Source: Casuarina equisetifolia (lineage: Eukaryota > Streptophyta > Magnoliopsida > Fagales > Casuarinaceae). Taken from it: a DNA stretch of 64,000 nucleotides. The notes beneath the pieces were generated by a model. It was not told the DNA's origin and made no database searches. It worked only from the letters and a program-made list of their open reading frames with translations. The DNA lies in the NCBI GenBank assembly GCA_028551475.1, contig CM052360.1:13256501-13320500 (forward strand), given 5' to 3'. Of the stretch, positions 37,201-46,996 are shown one piece after another. Position 1 is the stretch's first letter, and every line of letters begins with the position of its first letter. The translations under genes were made by a program, and so were the position numbers.

Positions 37201-37357
37201 CAGCCAGGCTTTGAACGCAAAGAAGGCCCAGTTCTCTGGGGAAGATGGTTGGCGTAAGGAAGGGAGTTCAGGGAAGAGGGCCTGGTCCTATAGGGCTTTG
37301 AGAAGCAGTGCACTGGGTCCAACAATGGCACTTCTAAGAACGCAAAATGGACTATGA
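30812..37357 (+). CDS. COILIN: Coilin, Cajal-body scaffold protein
   Basis: Coilin scaffolds nuclear Cajal bodies, binding RNA and small nuclear RNPs. Thirteen exons: 30812-31000, 31374-31438, 31569-31784, 32610-32843, 33183-33252, 34388-34465, 34556-34724, 34878-34918, 35690-35887, 36115-36186, 36269-36418, 36937-37090, 37170-37357. They total 1824 nt and 607 aa, almost exactly the length of Arabidopsis coilin, with phase kept throughout. The N-terminal self-association domain (about 1-100) starts MERVRVRLKF and includes GLRRSWLLLKPEI. A disordered, Ser/Glu/Lys-rich centre holds a nuclear localisation cluster at 259-284 (SRSARRKKAKRQWL). An acidic stretch (about 309-321) precedes the C-terminal Tudor-like fold from about residue 339 (FQWNEITSKKKGQKWG, GDVVAYRLIELSSSW, SYRALRSSALGPTMALL). 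Introns 3, 4 and 5 contain simple or tandem repeats. The gene looks intact. Confidence 0.93.
31781..31868 (+). repeat. 44-bp tandem duplication across coilin splice donor
   Basis: Copies at 31781-31824 and 31825-31868 begin CAAGGTACGTTTGGCCTC and CAAGGTACATTTGGCCTC. The first contains the donor of coilin intron 3 (31785). The second repeats a donor-like site at 31829, inside the intron. Confidence 0.85.
33083..33160 (+). repeat. 38-bp tandem duplication in coilin intron 4
   Basis: Two adjacent near-identical copies of a unit containing TCTGTAGTTATTCTTTATTT lie upstream of the intron 4 acceptor (33181-33182). It is pyrimidine-rich; no function is claimed. Confidence 0.85.
34200..34275 (+). 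repeat. (ATT)n microsatellite in coilin intron 5
   Basis: About 25 ATT/TTA repeats with one interrupting G run for 76 bp inside intron 5 (33253-34387). It is likely to be variable in length between individuals. Confidence 0.97.
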
Positions 37358-38207
37358 GAAATGCCAACAGCGTTAGCGGGATTATTGCTTTTTCACTTGA
37401 AGTTCAGTTCTCCATGGTTTGGGAAATTTTGACAAATGAAAGCCGAAAAAGTCTGTCAAAACATAAGCCTTTGCCTTGGAGAGGTGATCAGTCTTGCTTG
37501 CCATATCAAAGTGTAGGTAAATAGTCTACAGCGGGAGAAGCCTTTTAAGTTTTTTATCGTTGACTTTGGTTACACCTGTTAGACCTGAGGTAGCCCATGC
37601 AGAGCCACTGCAAACGTTTGGCCAATGTATTTAACAATGGAATTGGGACCGACATGTAAGTATGATGCACTGGGGTTAAAGGTGCTCAGCTGATGATTTA
37701 TTGCCTAGTCTTGAAGACTTCACGTGCGCCTGCATCAGGGCATATTAAATTGTAACATGTAGAGGCTTATTGTGCAGTTCCTTTGTTCTTTCTTTTCATT
37801 GCCCGAGAATAGTCTGAATCAATATGGGCTGTTTATTACTCTCACTTATTTGATTGAAATGGAATCTACTCATACATAATTCAGGTGGCTTATGCAATCC
37901 TCGTGTTGCAAAACTTCTATATTGGTTTTTAAATGCAAACCCTGCATAAGAAGAAAAGCAAAAACAGAAAGGCACTTGATAACACCTAATCCAACACATT
38001 ATTTGCCATTAATTCCTTTCCAAGTGTACAGCAGGCTTGTACTCTGTACATGCTTTACTATAACAGTGACTTACATTCTCAATATACATCACACAAGCAG
38101 ATGATAGTCACTTCTACTGCCCGGGATGCCATTAAGCAAATCACACAAAGGGCTAAATCAACTATAAATCAAATGCTTGAAAAATGTTGCATCTCCACGG
38201 GCCAATC
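37358..38207. other. Convergent 3' region between coilin (+) and MKP1 (-)
   Basis: The two genes end 850 bp apart and face each other, so this holds both 3' untranslated regions. No gene was recognised in it. Confidence 0.6.
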
Positions 38208-41200
38208 TCAGCTGTGGCCACTATCCTCTGTCTTGTGAAATGACAGAGCGCGAAGACATTTTCGAAACTGCTCTGGCTCTTCACCTTCTCTTATTACCTG
38301 CAAATATCAGATATCTTGTTAATAAATGATTATGTCTATGAACATCAACTTACAGCCAGACACAAAAAGGATGGATCCTTACAACACACTTTCTCAGCCT
38401 TATTGAATAGATAGACGGGGAGGTGTTACCTAACTTCTTCTTTACACTCGTGCAAATATAGTAAGGTTTAGCTTACCTCTCTACAAGAAATGAGAACTTG
38501 CATATTTTTAGCCTACGGATCAACTAGTTAATTATCTCTTCCACAAAGTGGATATAGATTTCTGTCAGCCTGTGACTCATCAGTAGCACATTTTAAGGAG
38601 TCGAACTGGCTTGCCAGAGTACGACTTTCCTCCAAATTCAGGTTCCAGGATCATCAATCCAGAAGCAAAACCTACTCTATGTTCCAAATTTTCTTATCTT
38701 GGCCCACTTCCCATCACATGTCCTAGGGCACTTCAAATTCTGGGTTACAGTGCAGTCTTAACAGGGAAAATCGCAAGAGACATGAAAGACAGGCTCATTA
38801 AAAGATAATTCATTGAATAACAAGTAACAGTTATAGGCCAGAAGATCTGTTAAGAGACCAAAAGTCATCTACTATTTCCTCAAACTCTTCGTGTAGGTGT
38901 TTAACCGGACCAACCATTCCCATCATTCGCCCAAAGCTCAAATAAAAAAAGTATAACCATACTGGCTCTGGCATGATTTAAATTTTGAGGTTATGAATCA
39001 TATGCGATTATGATCACAGTTCTGCTGTTAGTTATTCTAGAGGATAACATATTTTAATATCTTAGGTCGGAGAAATTTAGCTAACATGATTTCCTTCAGA
39101 TATCAGCAAACAACGGTTACATGGATAAACGTATTTGTGACATCATTGCTCCACCCTTCCGCTAAAGTCTAAAATCTCCAGGCCTCAACCCATATGAATA
39201 AACTATTGAACAAATTGGATCATGCTAGAAACCTTAGAAAGTTCTCTTGTAGCTTCAGCATAACTATGTTGCATCTTTGATAGATTTTGATGGTAGTTAT
39301 GACACATAGTAAAAGTCAATATTCCTCTATTGACTTTTACTATTGTTATTCTTGTAGTTCAATTTTTTGTCGCTATTGTTATTCTTATAAAACAAGCTGT
39401 ATGTTCAGGCGACAAGAATTTAGTTTCTAACTAGAGACAAATAAAAGTAATCTCCCTGAAGATGTCGGAGCATATTTATGCCATGCCATGAAACAAGCAC
39501 AAAAAAACGTACCACTAAAGTATGCAGGAACTATTACCTGTACAGGAGCATCCATTGGTAAATGCATTTGATTAAGTAAGTGGTGGCCAACTGCTTCCCA
39601 GTGAAGATGATTATCACTACATTTGCTATCAGTGCTGATCACTTGACCATGCCCTTCCCCTTTAGCGAACTCACTCCCCAACCAGACAAATAAGATTCTA
39701 CTACTATTGGTGCCCAAACCCAAATGAGGGGCCAACAAAATGTATACTGCTCTGGAATCAAGAGAACAGAAGGGATGCTTCTCCACTTTATTCAAACCAG
39801 GCCACTGGAACAAAACTGGGGTCATAGATCCTGTGGACCTGTCTATCATGTCACCAGACAGAGGGTGAAATTTATTACCATCCTCTTTCTTATCTTCCAT
39901 CTCACTAAATGACTCAAATCCAGTGTCAAATATAAGGTCTTCCATACTGCCTTCTTGCGCAAATTGGTTGCAATCAACATCCTTCATCACATGATCCTCC
40001 AAGTCCGGTAAAGAAAAAGACCATGATCTTACCAGACTCTTTGGGACTTGAGAATGCTCATCAACTGACGGTAAGACCATTCGAGGTGGGGGATTACTCC
40101 CTCTGCGCTCAGCAATAGAGGGAGAAGTTCCTTTCCATGGCAAAGACACATTTTCCCCTATCAAAGTATGAGTACCAGAAAACTGCTCCGAAGGCAGAGA
40201 AGTCTCCTTATAAACTAAAGAATAATTATCTGCCAAACAAGTATTCTTATGAGCAATTACATCCGCAGATTCCAGCCCAGAAGGTGAAGGCTGCTGCGAA
40301 GACAAGTACGATAAGTCAGACCAGTTAGAAGATGATGGTGAAAAGGTAAATGAACTGGAGTAATCAGATGTTGAGGGTGAGAGTGTTGGGGACTTGGAGC
40401 TGAACTTTGGGCTACTGCATGGAAAACAAGGAAAAGAATCCTGCGTACTGCCAGTAGGTTTGGGTGAAAAGAAAGGATCAGTAAGAGTCACAGAAGAAGA
40501 AAATGAATCTGGTGAACCACAAGATGTTGGTGAGGTAGAAGGATAATTACGAGAAACAGAGTGTTCTACGTCTTTAGAAATTTCGCTTCTCCAGTCTGGG
40601 CTGCTACTTAGGAAACAATCAAGGGAATCTGGTGAACCGCATGGATAAGTAGATGGTGACTGTGGTGGCAAGGGTTCCATATGAGAAACAGGGTATTCAG
40701 GTTCTTGCTGTGTACTTAGAATCAGGTTTGGTTCACGACAGGATGGAGAACTGTCATTAGTCATTTTGGAGAAGGTGAGAAATTCTTTCATAACACCACT
40801 AGCAAGCTTCCGTCGTAGTCTCCCCCATCCATTTTCTCTGGCCGGAAGACATGTTTCTGATCCCATATTTGATACCGGAAAAGGTGGAACAACCCCACCA
40901 GCAAGAGCCTTGCGAAAAATTTCAAAGTCCAAATCATAATCATCAACCTTCCTTCCACCAACATGAACTTGATTTTCTGCAACTGTATCATTTTGATAGC
41001 ACAAATTATCTTCCTTTTTGACATCCCCTTTCTCACAACCATCAGCTAAGGGTTGCCCACTTGCAATAGCTTCCCAAAATTCAGGTGGCTCTTCACCTTC
41101 CTTAATACTAACAATTGGCCCCTGAGCCCTTTCATACCGTATTACCTGAGAGGCAGCTGCCATTGCACTATTCAACAGTGAAGAGTTGCAGCTCTTCCCA

Positions 41201-42150
41201 GCCCACACATATATAGCAGAAGGAACATGCAAAACAAACGCTCCACGAGAGTCAAGGGCTTGCGCACCTGCAGGGCTTAACATTTTTGGTACAAGATGAA
41301 GAGGATCATAGGATGAGTGAGGGGCCATCCGATACATCCTAATCACGGAATTTGGGCTTGTCGGTGCAGCATGTACTCTCTTTTGGCACTGCAGAAGTTG
41401 GCAAGCAAAACCCATATTTGGGTTAGTCACTCCTCGTGCTGCCTTCACATATTGAAATGCATCTTCAAAGCTTTGCCCCTCCCTCCACATGAGGTATGCA
41501 ATAACCAGAGAGGTCGATCGTGACACTCCCTGGCAACAATGAACAAGGACTCGTCCACCTTGCTCTCGGACATCTTCAAAGTAGTCAAACACATCATAAA
41601 GAATACTTGTTATATCCTCTGATGGACTATCTTGCAACCAAAGCGTTTTGTACACCAGATCACTCTTGAAATACTCAGGAGAAACAAACCCAACACAATT
41701 CAGCACGTGGGTGATACCATTCTGCCTCAAAATTTCACGGTTCTTCGCCACAGCATCGCTTCCTAAGTATATGTGCTCAGCAATTCTTGAGCATTCTTTA
41801 TCGAAAAATGCAAGCTTATCCCTCTTAAACTGGAATTCTCTCACAGGTTGTTCGGAATTTGAATTCTCAAGCGGTTTAGCTTCTCCTGTTGGTGTTTGCG
41901 GTGGATTAGGCCACACACCTAGATCATCAGAACCCGCCTTGGGCCACTCCTCCACATTCCGCCGAGTTATAGAAAGCGGTTGAAGTGGTGGCAAGCAGGA
42001 CCGCGCTTTACTATTCAGTTGCGGCCTAGGGTTAGGGTTGAGGGTTTGGTTCCGCTTGGACGGAGACCGGTCAGTCCATGAAACAGACCTGAAATATGTT
42101 TTCCGGGTACCTCCGCCGGTAACAGCATCTTTATCGTCTTCCCCTAACAT
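38208..42150 (-). CDS. MKP1: MAP kinase phosphatase MKP1, dual-specificity
   Basis: This dual-specificity (Ser/Thr and Tyr) phosphatase inactivates stress MAP kinases such as MPK3 and MPK6 and restrains stress and immune signalling. Two exons: 42150-39538 and 38297-38208, giving 900 aa; the 1240-bp intron 38298-39537 is GT-AG. The N-terminus carries RSVSWTDRSPSKR and CLPPLQPLS, typical of plant MKP1. The phosphatase domain is about 115-262. It has the general acid in WLQDSPSEDI (Asp174) and the signature HCCQGVSRS, with catalytic Cys205 and Arg211. A gelsolin-like region begins near residue 300 (GAFVLHVPSAIYVWAG), followed by a long Ser/Pro-rich part and a second gelsolin-like segment near the C-terminus. 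In-frame ATGs exist at 42150 and 42300; the first fits the family N-terminus. A (GA)n run lies upstream. The gene looks intact. Confidence 0.93.
39306..39343. repeat. 16-bp inverted repeat hairpin in MKP1 intron
   Basis: ATAGTAAAAGTCAATA (39306-39321), a 6-base loop TTCCTC, and the exact reverse complement (39328-39343). It sits in the only intron of MKP1, about 195 bp from the donor at 39537. Confidence 0.9.
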
Positions 42151-42719
42151 ACTGAAAAAGAAAATGCAACCCAACCCCGGAAAACTTAATCGATACCCAT
42201 TAAAGGATGATTCCGGGAAGCTCCTAGAAACACGCAAAATGGTGCTTTGAAGAAAACAGCCGATATTGGAATATCTAGTCTTCCATGGCACTTTTTTCAC
42301 CTAAAACCGTTTGACCGTCTCATGGGGTAAAAAACTTCAATCTGTCAATCTACATAGACAAGGAAGAAGAAAATTCAAACACGATTATGACCCAGTAAGA
42401 GCCCCGGAACAGCCGCAGTGGGGCTTACTGATTCAACTATAAGGACAAGATGATAATGAGATAAATTGCTATAGAAAGATTACAATATACCAGAAGAGTC
42501 TAAATTCATACAGTCGAATTGTTGAGGAAAGACTTACTCGAAGAATCTCTCTCTTTCAATGGAAGAGTCGCTTACCGAGGGTTGCCGACTTTTGAACCCT
42601 AGAGAGAGTCGGGGAAGAGAGGGAGGGAGGGAGAGAGAGAATTCCAGGAAACCAGTTGAAGGGACTCGCCAGTAGGATGGCTACATCATGCCTAGTTTCA
42701 GCAATGAGTCTTTTTGGAC

Positions 42720-42721
<2 letters not shown>

Positions 42722-42759
<38 letters not shown>
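42722..42759. repeat. (GA)19 microsatellite upstream of MKP1
   Basis: A pure 38-bp GA repeat (CT on the MKP1 strand) lies 570 bp upstream of the MKP1 ATG, with a second purine-rich patch at 42601-42640. CT/GA tracts are common in plant 5' leaders and core promoters, and this one may be transcribed. It may also simply be a variable microsatellite. Confidence 0.95.
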
Positions 42760-42762
<3 letters not shown>

Positions 42763-45448
42763 GGTCAAACTGCCATGTCATCATGGTCTGACATGCCATG
42801 CGGTGCCGTTACGTGTGAAAACATTAAAATTTTGCCGAAAAAATGAAGAATAATTTTTCTGGTATTCTTCGGGAATGGGATTATGCAAAACGTGTTAAGC
42901 AAAAGACAAAAATAGCGTTATGAACACATTCATCATGGCACTCAATATTGACCTTTGCGTCCGTGATGTTAGATTTGGTGACATGCCTATCCTTTATCCA
43001 ACTTTTGGTATTATGCTTCTCAAATTATTTCCTGTAATTATTTATTCACTCTCTCCAAAGATCTATTATTTAATTTAAAAATTAATTTAATAACTGTTTG
43101 TACTATTGTCTTATGAATAATTTTACAAACCTGTCTTAGTAATATAAAATAAAAATTATATATGTAACATGTCTTTTTTACTATGATAAATAATTATCAA
43201 ATCGTTAATGATATTTGATAGTAGACCCATGTTTAACTTTATTCATAAGGTGTTAAAAAAAACCTTTCAATTATTATTCAATTCAAAAATTAATAATGTT
43301 CATTATTTTACAAATAACTTCATAAACCAATGTCTTATCAAGTAAGATGAATACCACACATCATAACACCTCTTCATATCTCATGGTGTTCTTGCACTTT
43401 TTAAATATTATACTTTTCCCATATGCTGGATTTTTTTTCACACATTATCGAAGCTCTGATTAGGTTTGAACACGAAGTGAGTTTGTCTTTACGTGAGATA
43501 TAAATATTAATTTGTTTTTTCTGGTATATTCCTGCCTATAGGTCAAGAGTTGAAATAAAGTAAAGAAACCTCTTAACTTTAATCACATCACAGGTTAATC
43601 GAACGAAAGTAGCTAATATAGAGAAGCAAATGTACGCCTCGTGCAGATTCTGGAAAGCATAAACCACCCAAGTTTGGTGGTCAAAATCAAGCTGCAAGTG
43701 GAGCTGAACCCTCTCTGTCTCGGGGATGATCTCAGCCAAGTGGGCTATAAACAAGCGGATAAGGAGGAACGACCGAACGAGTGAACAACTAGCAAACAAG
43801 GCAACAAACGAAGAGGCATCATCATTGGTCAACAAGGTTGTTGCGTTGCATTCAAACTTCCAACCTACTGGGGTGCTGTTCAGTGTTTGAACTTTGACCC
43901 AGACTATGCAGGTACGAGCCAATAGAAGCAGCGGCAGCCCCATCTGCCACTTTGAATTCTCCACTACATCCCCCAAGCACAACTGGTATTACATTCTGCC
44001 CCGAAGAAAGCAAGGTGTTGTAGACTTGTCTTTCTTCTCTTAAAGGGCAAAAAAGAGGGAGACTGCCAAGTGCTTGCTTGCTGGTGATACTCCTCAACAT
44101 CCATTCACAAGGTTGGAGTTTTGCCACTTGCGCAGAGGTTTGACATGGTCAAGTCTACACAACGCAAGCATGGGGAATATAATAGGCAATTATGAGTGCC
44201 GGATCCATTTGGGTTGTATCCAGGGGAGGTTTTACCCAAATACAATAGAGAAGGACAAAAAATAAAATCAAAGAATGGAAGGTCAAGAACAGCGGCGAGG
44301 AAGACGGAAGCACGGACCTTTCCTGCCATGGAGATGGCCCTCCACTCCCAAGTCTTTAAGAATAGTCTCACCCACTGTGAAGGCGTCACTGCATGAGACG
44401 AAATGGATATGAGTGCTGGGGAAGACCAGCACAGCCAACTATCTGCCAAAAAGTGAACAAAGTAAGCGAAGGCGGCGTGAATCACACTGTTGGGACCTAA
44501 AGAACCGTACCCAAAATTGATGGTTCGACGGGACCGTTTACACGAATTTCATCTGAATAGTAAGAACTTGACTATTATATGATTAATCAGTTATTGTTTT
44601 GCCATTGCACGAGTTTTTGGTTCCGATTAGCAATAGGTGATCGGTGAGATTGACGGCAAATGAAGTCCTGCATGTCAGTTCAGTTCAGTTCACTTGAATA
44701 ATTTCTTGACAATAATCGGATTAAGTTACAAGTGGAAGAACTCATCCTAAAAAAAGTGCTTTTCTGGGAGAGAAACACTATACCTTTATAAATATCAAAA
44801 TATCATTTTAGTTATGCAATTGGAAACTCATTTTATATCATCCTCTCTCCCTTGTAGGCTTTAGTGACCCAATTGAAGAGCTCTGACCTCATAGGGTTGG
44901 ACCATCATTAAGTGGTTATGGTATCATTTAGATAAACCATAAAGGAAAAAGATAACTCATTCTAAATAAAGGTATGAGTATGTCTTAAATGACACTAAGA
45001 GTTTTGGTTTCCTTTCAATAAACTTATATTTTATCCAAAATTTAGTTGTTCCAAATCATACTTGTAACAGAATAACACACCCTTACAAGCTTTATTATAT
45101 CTCCTTAATTGTCCAATGCGACACTCGTCCTACCTTTGGAGGATTTCCAATTGCATGTAACATTTTAGGTTGAGATGGTTGACAAATTATTTTGTCCATG
45201 AACAACCAGCGTCAGTGAATTCACGCATCGACGTTAGGCCCAGAGACAGCTGTGGAGCCCGACCAACACAAACTCTGAGGCCCATAGAAAAGGTCTACAA
45301 ATCGACCGACCCCGGCCCTCATGTTCATTGCGCCGAATACAAGTACTCCCACTTCCTCTCCTTCTCTCTGAGATTCTGTTCATGCCAGTGTACTGAGTGG
45401 CCGATCAGGTCACACTTTCCCAACCCTCTGCTATGCATTCGCTCTGAT
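42760..45448. other. Intergenic region between MKP1 and the PPR gene
   Basis: The MKP1 promoter side is followed by very AT-rich DNA (42840-43530). From 43536 to 44485 short frames on both strands (for example 44196-44396 plus, Lys/Arg-rich, and 43852-44127 minus) have a more balanced base composition. I cannot match them to any family; they may be a decayed gene or chance. The last 300 bp before 45449 read open in the PPR frame and probably form its 5' leader. Confidence 0.45.
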
Positions 45449-46996
45449 ATGTATCACAGTCTTGGCGCACACCGCCTCATATTCCGAGCGCGAATCGCTT
45501 TCTTTGTTAAAGCTGGTCTCATCGATCTAGCCGTCCAAGTGTTCGAGGAAATGTCCAATTCAAATTGCCGCATTTTCAGCATCGACTACAACCGATTTGT
45601 CGGCGTATTGATCCGTGAATCACGCTTGGAAATGGCCGAGCATTACTACCACAAAATGGTCCCCCAGGGGTTCTCTTTGATACCATTTACATACTCGAGG
45701 TTCATTTCTGGGTTATGCAAAGTCAAGAACTTTAGCCTTATTGAGCAGCTCCTACAAGACATGGAGAGGCTTGGTTATGTCCCGGATATTTGGGCTTTTA
45801 ACATATATTTGGATCTTTTGTGTAACGAAAATAGAATAGAATTGGCTTTGGAGGTGTTTCATAGAATGGTTGGGAAAGGAAGAAAGGCTGATGTTGTAAC
45901 ATATACTATACTTATTGATGGATTGTGTAAAGCTAGATGGTTTGATGCCGCTGTAGAAATTTGGCGTGACATGATTCACAAAGGGATTACTCCAGATAAT
46001 AAAGCCTGTACGGCACTTGTTATTGGGTTGTGTAATGGCGGGAAGGTTGATTTAGCGTATGAGCTTACAATTGGCAAAATGAGGAATCGAGTTGAGTTTA
46101 GCAATTTGATATACAATGCATTGATTAGTGGGTTTTGCAGACTGGGTAAAATTCATAAGGCACAAGCAATCAAGTTCTTTATGAAGAGAAATGGGTGTGA
46201 GCCGGATCTAGTTACATACAATGTGTTATTGAATTACTGTTGTGATGGGCTTGTGTTGGAAGAGGCGGAGAAGTTGATAAAAAAGATGGAGAGGAGTGGG
46301 ATGGAACCAGATGTGTACAGTTACAACCAACTTCTAAAGGGCCTTTGTAAAGCAAACATGCCGGATAAGGCCTATTTGTTAATGGTGAATAGGATGGAGG
46401 CAAAGGGTTTGTCTGATGTTGTATCATATAATACGATCATTCGAGCATTTTGTAAGGAATGCCGTACTAGAAGGGCTTACAAGCTCTTTGAGGAAATGGG
46501 CCACAAACAGATTGCACCAGATATTGTAACATTCACGATTCTTATTAAAGCTTTTCTCAGAGAAGGTAGTTCTGATATAGCGAAGAAGCTTCTTGATCGG
46601 ATGACAGAGAAGGGTCTGTTGCCTGATCGTATATTTTATACAACAATTGTTGACTACCTTTGTAAGACTGGGCAGATTGGGATGGCTGATAGTGTTTTTA
46701 CTGACATGGTGAGGAGTGGAATTGCCCCCGATGTAGTTGCATACAATGCCCTCATTCATGGGCTTTGCAAAGCTTCGAGGGTAAGTGAAGCCATGCGTCT
46801 ATATGAGGAAATGCAGAACAGAGGATCCTATCCTGATGAAGTAACTTTCAAGTTGATAATTGGAGGGCTTGTAAGAGAAAAGAAGCTTGCATTGGCTTGT
46901 AAGATATGGGATCAGATGATGGAGAAGGGCTTTACTCTTGATGGAGCAGTTTCAAAGACTCTAATAAATGCTATCCAGTCAAGAGATGCTGCATAA
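45449..46996 (+). CDS. P-class pentatricopeptide repeat protein
   Basis: Proteins of this family bind organelle RNA and act in its processing, stability or translation. The single exon gives 515 aa from ATG 45449 (MYHSLGAHRLIFRARIAFFV). An in-frame ATG at 45170 would add 93 residues with no family resemblance, so the later start is chosen. About 13 tandem 35-residue PPR motifs fill the protein, with typical units such as DVVTYTILIDGLCKARWFDA and DVVAYNALIHGLCKASRVSE. There is no E or DYW editing domain. The sequence resembles Arabidopsis At1g13040, which neighbours coilin there too. A transit peptide is not obvious. The RNA target is unknown. The gene looks intact. Confidence 0.92.
   Translation: MYHSLGAHRLIFRARIAFFVKAGLIDLAVQVFEEMSNSNCRIFSIDYNRFVGVLIRESRLEMAEHYYHKMVPQGFSLIPFTYSRFISGLCKVKNFSLIEQLLQDMERLGYVPDIWAFNIYLDLLCNENRIELALEVFHRMVGKGRKADVVTYTILIDGLCKARWFDAAVEIWRDMIHKGITPDNKACTALVIGLCNGGKVDLAYELTIGKMRNRVEFSNLIYNALISGFCRLGKIHKAQAIKFFMKRNGCEPDLVTYNVLLNYCCDGLVLEEAEKLIKKMERSGMEPDVYSYNQLLKGLCKANMPDKAYLLMVNRMEAKGLSDVVSYNTIIRAFCKECRTRRAYKLFEEMGHKQIAPDIVTFTILIKAFLREGSSDIAKKLLDRMTEKGLLPDRIFYTTIVDYLCKTGQIGMADSVFTDMVRSGIAPDVVAYNALIHGLCKASRVSEAMRLYEEMQNRGSYPDEVTFKLIIGGLVREKKLALACKIWDQMMEKGFTLDGAVSKTLINAIQSRDAA

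Noticed and set aside
42151-42300. 50-residue extension of MKP1 from an upstream in-frame ATG
   Set aside because: The family N-terminus begins with the acidic segment at 42150; the extension looks like translated leader.
45170-45448. N-terminal extension of the PPR frame from the first ATG
   Set aside because: The 93 extra residues have no PPR or clear transit-peptide character, and the family start aligns at 45449. Treated as leader sequence that happens to be open.
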